DNA of 64,000 nt, taken from JAFDZO01 sp038225955 (GTDB lineage Bacteria; Bacteroidota; Ignavibacteria; Tepidaquicellales; Tepidaquicellaceae). Within the stretch, counting starts at the first letter, position 1; each line of letters starts with the position of its first letter. The DNA lies in assembly GCA_038225955.1 (NCBI GenBank), contig JBBRQV010000001.1, positions 1 through 64,000 on the forward strand. Direction: 5' to 3'. The position numbers and the translations under genes were made by a program. The notes below the pieces were generated by a model. That model ran no database searches. It was not told the DNA's origin and saw only the letters and a program-made list of their open reading frames with translations. This document shows, piece by piece, positions 62,402-64,000 of this stretch.

Positions 62402-63751
62402 ATGTATCAAATCACACAAGATAAAAACGAAGTAATAGATAATAGTCTTAATTTTACTTTGACATCATGGTCGAAGCAAAAGGGCGCGAAGCCGATGGCT
62501 ATAAAAAGCGGTAAAGGAATTTTTATTTACGATTACGATGATAAAAGATATTTTGATTTCTCCTCGCAGTTGATATGCATTAACATCGGTCACGGACATC
62601 CGAAAGTTGCTGAAGCAGTTGCAAAGCAAATGTCGGAAATCAGTTACGTGTACCCGGGAATGGTTACAGCAGCAAGAGGTGACCTCGGAAAAAAATTAGC
62701 AGAGATTGCGCCCGGTGATATGAACAAAGCGTTCTTCACACTCGGCGGAGCGGAAGCAGTTGAAAATGCAATCAAGCTTGCAAGAGTTTTTACAGGAAGA
62801 CATAAAATAGTTTCTTTCTATCAGTCATATCATGGAGCAACATACGCATCTGCCACTGCAGGCGGCGACCCGAGAAAACATGCGATAGATGCACAGCAGC
62901 CGGGAAATTTTGTTCACGTTGAAAATCCTTATTTCTACAGATGTCCGTGGAATAGTAAGACACCCGAAGAGTGTTCTGAAATGGCTGCAGCTCACATGGA
63001 AAGAGTTATTCAATACGAAGGACCGCAAACAGTTGCTGCAATTATGATGGAAGGCGAATCAGGTTCATCAGGATGTATAAAATATCCTGAAGGCTTTTGG
63101 AAAAAAGTTGAAGCAATTGCAAAAAGATACGGAATACTTTTAATTTCCGATGAAGTAATGAGCGGATTTGGAAGAACAGGAAAATGGTTCGGTGTTGATA
63201 ATCACGGAGTTGTGCCTGACATCTTAACTATGGCAAAAGGTCTTACATCAGCGTATCTTCCTATGGGAGGAATAATGGTGAGAGACGAAATTGCGAAGGC
63301 ATTCGATGAAAAGCCGTTACCATTGGGACTAACTTATTCTGCTCACGCAGTTACATGCGCAGCAGCAAATGCAGTAATAGATGTTTATCAGGAAGAGAAT
63401 TTAATTGAGAACGCTGCTAAGATGGGAAAATATATGGACGAGCAGGTCGCAAAATTAAAAGAGAAGCATCCTTGTATAGGTGATTTCAGAAATACAGGTT
63501 TACTTGGCTGTCTTGAACTTGTTAAAAATCGCGAGACAAAAGAACCGATGGCAAGATGGAATGCGCCGCCTAATGAAATGGAAGTAATGAATAAAATCAT
63601 GGGGAAAATCGCCGAGCTTGGCATGTACACAATGGGAAGATGGAATATGGTTTTCATCGCTCCGCCGCTTTGTATAGATAAAGAACAAATTGATGAAGGT
63701 CTGGATATAATTTCCAAAGCTCTCACAATTGCAGATGAACATTGTAAATAA
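62402..63751 (+). CDS. class III PLP-dependent aminotransferase
   Basis: The start is ATG 62402 (MYQITQDKNEVIDNSL), because the 29-codon upstream extension is palindromic repeat sequence. The 449 residues show the class III fold: FFTLGGAEAVENAIKLAR, FYQSYHGATYAS, the cofactor Asp in LLISDEVMSGFGRTG, and the Schiff-base Lys in TMAKGLTSAYLP. Family members include beta-alanine:pyruvate and other omega-aminotransferases, and putrescine or taurine enzymes. Pairing with mmsA suggests that the product is a semialdehyde handled by MmsA (beta-alanine or 3-aminoisobutyrate). Confidence 0.93.
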   Translation: MYQITQDKNEVIDNSLNFTLTSWSKQKGAKPMAIKSGKGIFIYDYDDKRYFDFSSQLICINIGHGHPKVAEAVAKQMSEISYVYPGMVTAARGDLGKKLAEIAPGDMNKAFFTLGGAEAVENAIKLARVFTGRHKIVSFYQSYHGATYASATAGGDPRKHAIDAQQPGNFVHVENPYFYRCPWNSKTPEECSEMAAAHMERVIQYEGPQTVAAIMMEGESGSSGCIKYPEGFWKKVEAIAKRYGILLISDEVMSGFGRTGKWFGVDNHGVVPDILTMAKGLTSAYLPMGGIMVRDEIAKAFDEKPLPLGLTYSAHAVTCAAANAVIDVYQEENLIENAAKMGKYMDEQVAKLKEKHPCIGDFRNTGLLGCLELVKNRETKEPMARWNAPPNEMEVMNKIMGKIAELGMYTMGRWNMVFIAPPLCIDKEQIDEGLDIISKALTIADEHCK

Positions 63752-63780
63752 TTTAAGAATAGGATTTTACATTTTTACTT

Positions 63781-63803
63781 CCCCCTCCTTTATAAGGAGG
63801 GGG
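63781..63803 (+). terminator. perfect 10-bp palindrome after the aminotransferase gene
   Basis: CCCCCTCCTT pairs with AAGGAGGGGG around TAT. It could terminate transcription, though no T-run follows, and it also resembles a scattered palindromic repeat because GACTGAGGGGG follows. Confidence 0.5.
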
Positions 63804-63882
63804 ACTGAGGGGGCGGTTTAAGTTACACAAACTTAAGTTTTACGTTACGACACTGGAGCATCAGAACGAGCAGAAAAATAAT

Positions 63883-64000
63883 ATGGAAGAAAATAAACTC
63901 TCTAAAAAAGAAAAATTAGAAAAGGCTACAAAAACTTTATTAAAGATTAGAGAAAGCGCTAAGGATTTAGATATTTCATTTGAAGAAATTACTGAGATCG
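63883..64000 (+). CDS. start of a hypothetical protein, cut by the window edge
   Basis: The ATG at 63883 begins MEENKLSKKEKLEKATKTLL and continues open to the edge, 39 codons, with Lys/Glu-rich amphipathic character. No family can be named. It may be the first gene of a new transcript. Confidence 0.5.
   Translation, partial: MEENKLSKKEKLEKATKTLLKIRESAKDLDISFEEITEI

Noticed and set aside
62315..63751. 478-codon version of the aminotransferase
   Set aside because: The extension consists of palindromic repeat sequence. The ATG at 62402 matches a normal family N-terminus.

Overview
The window is a chromosomal stretch from an AT-rich Bacteroidota/Chlorobiota-type bacterium. An Ignavibacteria-like organism is my best guess. 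Six loci encode proteins whose C-terminal tail carries the SQNYPNPFNP motif and ends in a KKM(L/I)LIK-type sequence, the type IX secretion (Por) sorting domain typical of that group. Most genes lack a Shine-Dalgarno sequence, as is common there. Intergenic DNA is rich in A/T. I found no rRNA, tRNA, CRISPR array, prophage or intact insertion sequence.

Layout. 1-10.2 kb: housekeeping and peptidase genes (nitroreductase, cupin, a peptidase-MA lipoprotein, an aldehyde dehydrogenase, an M13 peptidase, an FMN reductase that seems to start at ATT, a CPBP protease). 10.2-18.5 kb: a small ribbon-helix-helix gene behind a phased GTGCAC array, then three large secreted proteins, the last interrupted by an amber codon. 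19.1-28.9 kb: an accessory block of paired genes. It holds two Tat-exported ferritin-like proteins with their own TatA, two nearly identical outer-membrane barrels around two NarL-type response regulators and a Cys-containing microprotein, and two WxDxR-repeat T9SS proteins. 29.1-46.4 kb: methyltransferase, acetyltransferase, a secreted triple-rhodanese protein, DUF885 and M3 peptidases, a cytochrome c, trhO, and an asnS-NYN-HD operon. 46.4-64 kb: a Ycf48-like T9SS protein, an ABC exporter operon, fbp, gmhA, radA (CTG start), a BarA-like hybrid kinase, a 1216-residue fused flavoprotein, and mmsA with a class III aminotransferase.

How genes fit together. The ferritin/TatA operon looks like a self-contained export unit for iron or oxidative-stress proteins at the cell envelope. 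The neighbouring barrels and regulators may belong to the same envelope response, but that is inference. mmsA plus the aminotransferase suggests beta-alanine or valine breakdown. radA lies directly behind the hybrid kinase and may be co-transcribed with it.

The most unusual non-coding signal is a 98-nt sequence at 37999-38096 that folds on paper into a perfect four-way junction with no unpaired junction bases. Other noteworthy items are gene remnants (MazE tail, O-methyltransferase, HD protein), structure-conserved leader hairpins before the two barrel genes, and non-standard start codons.
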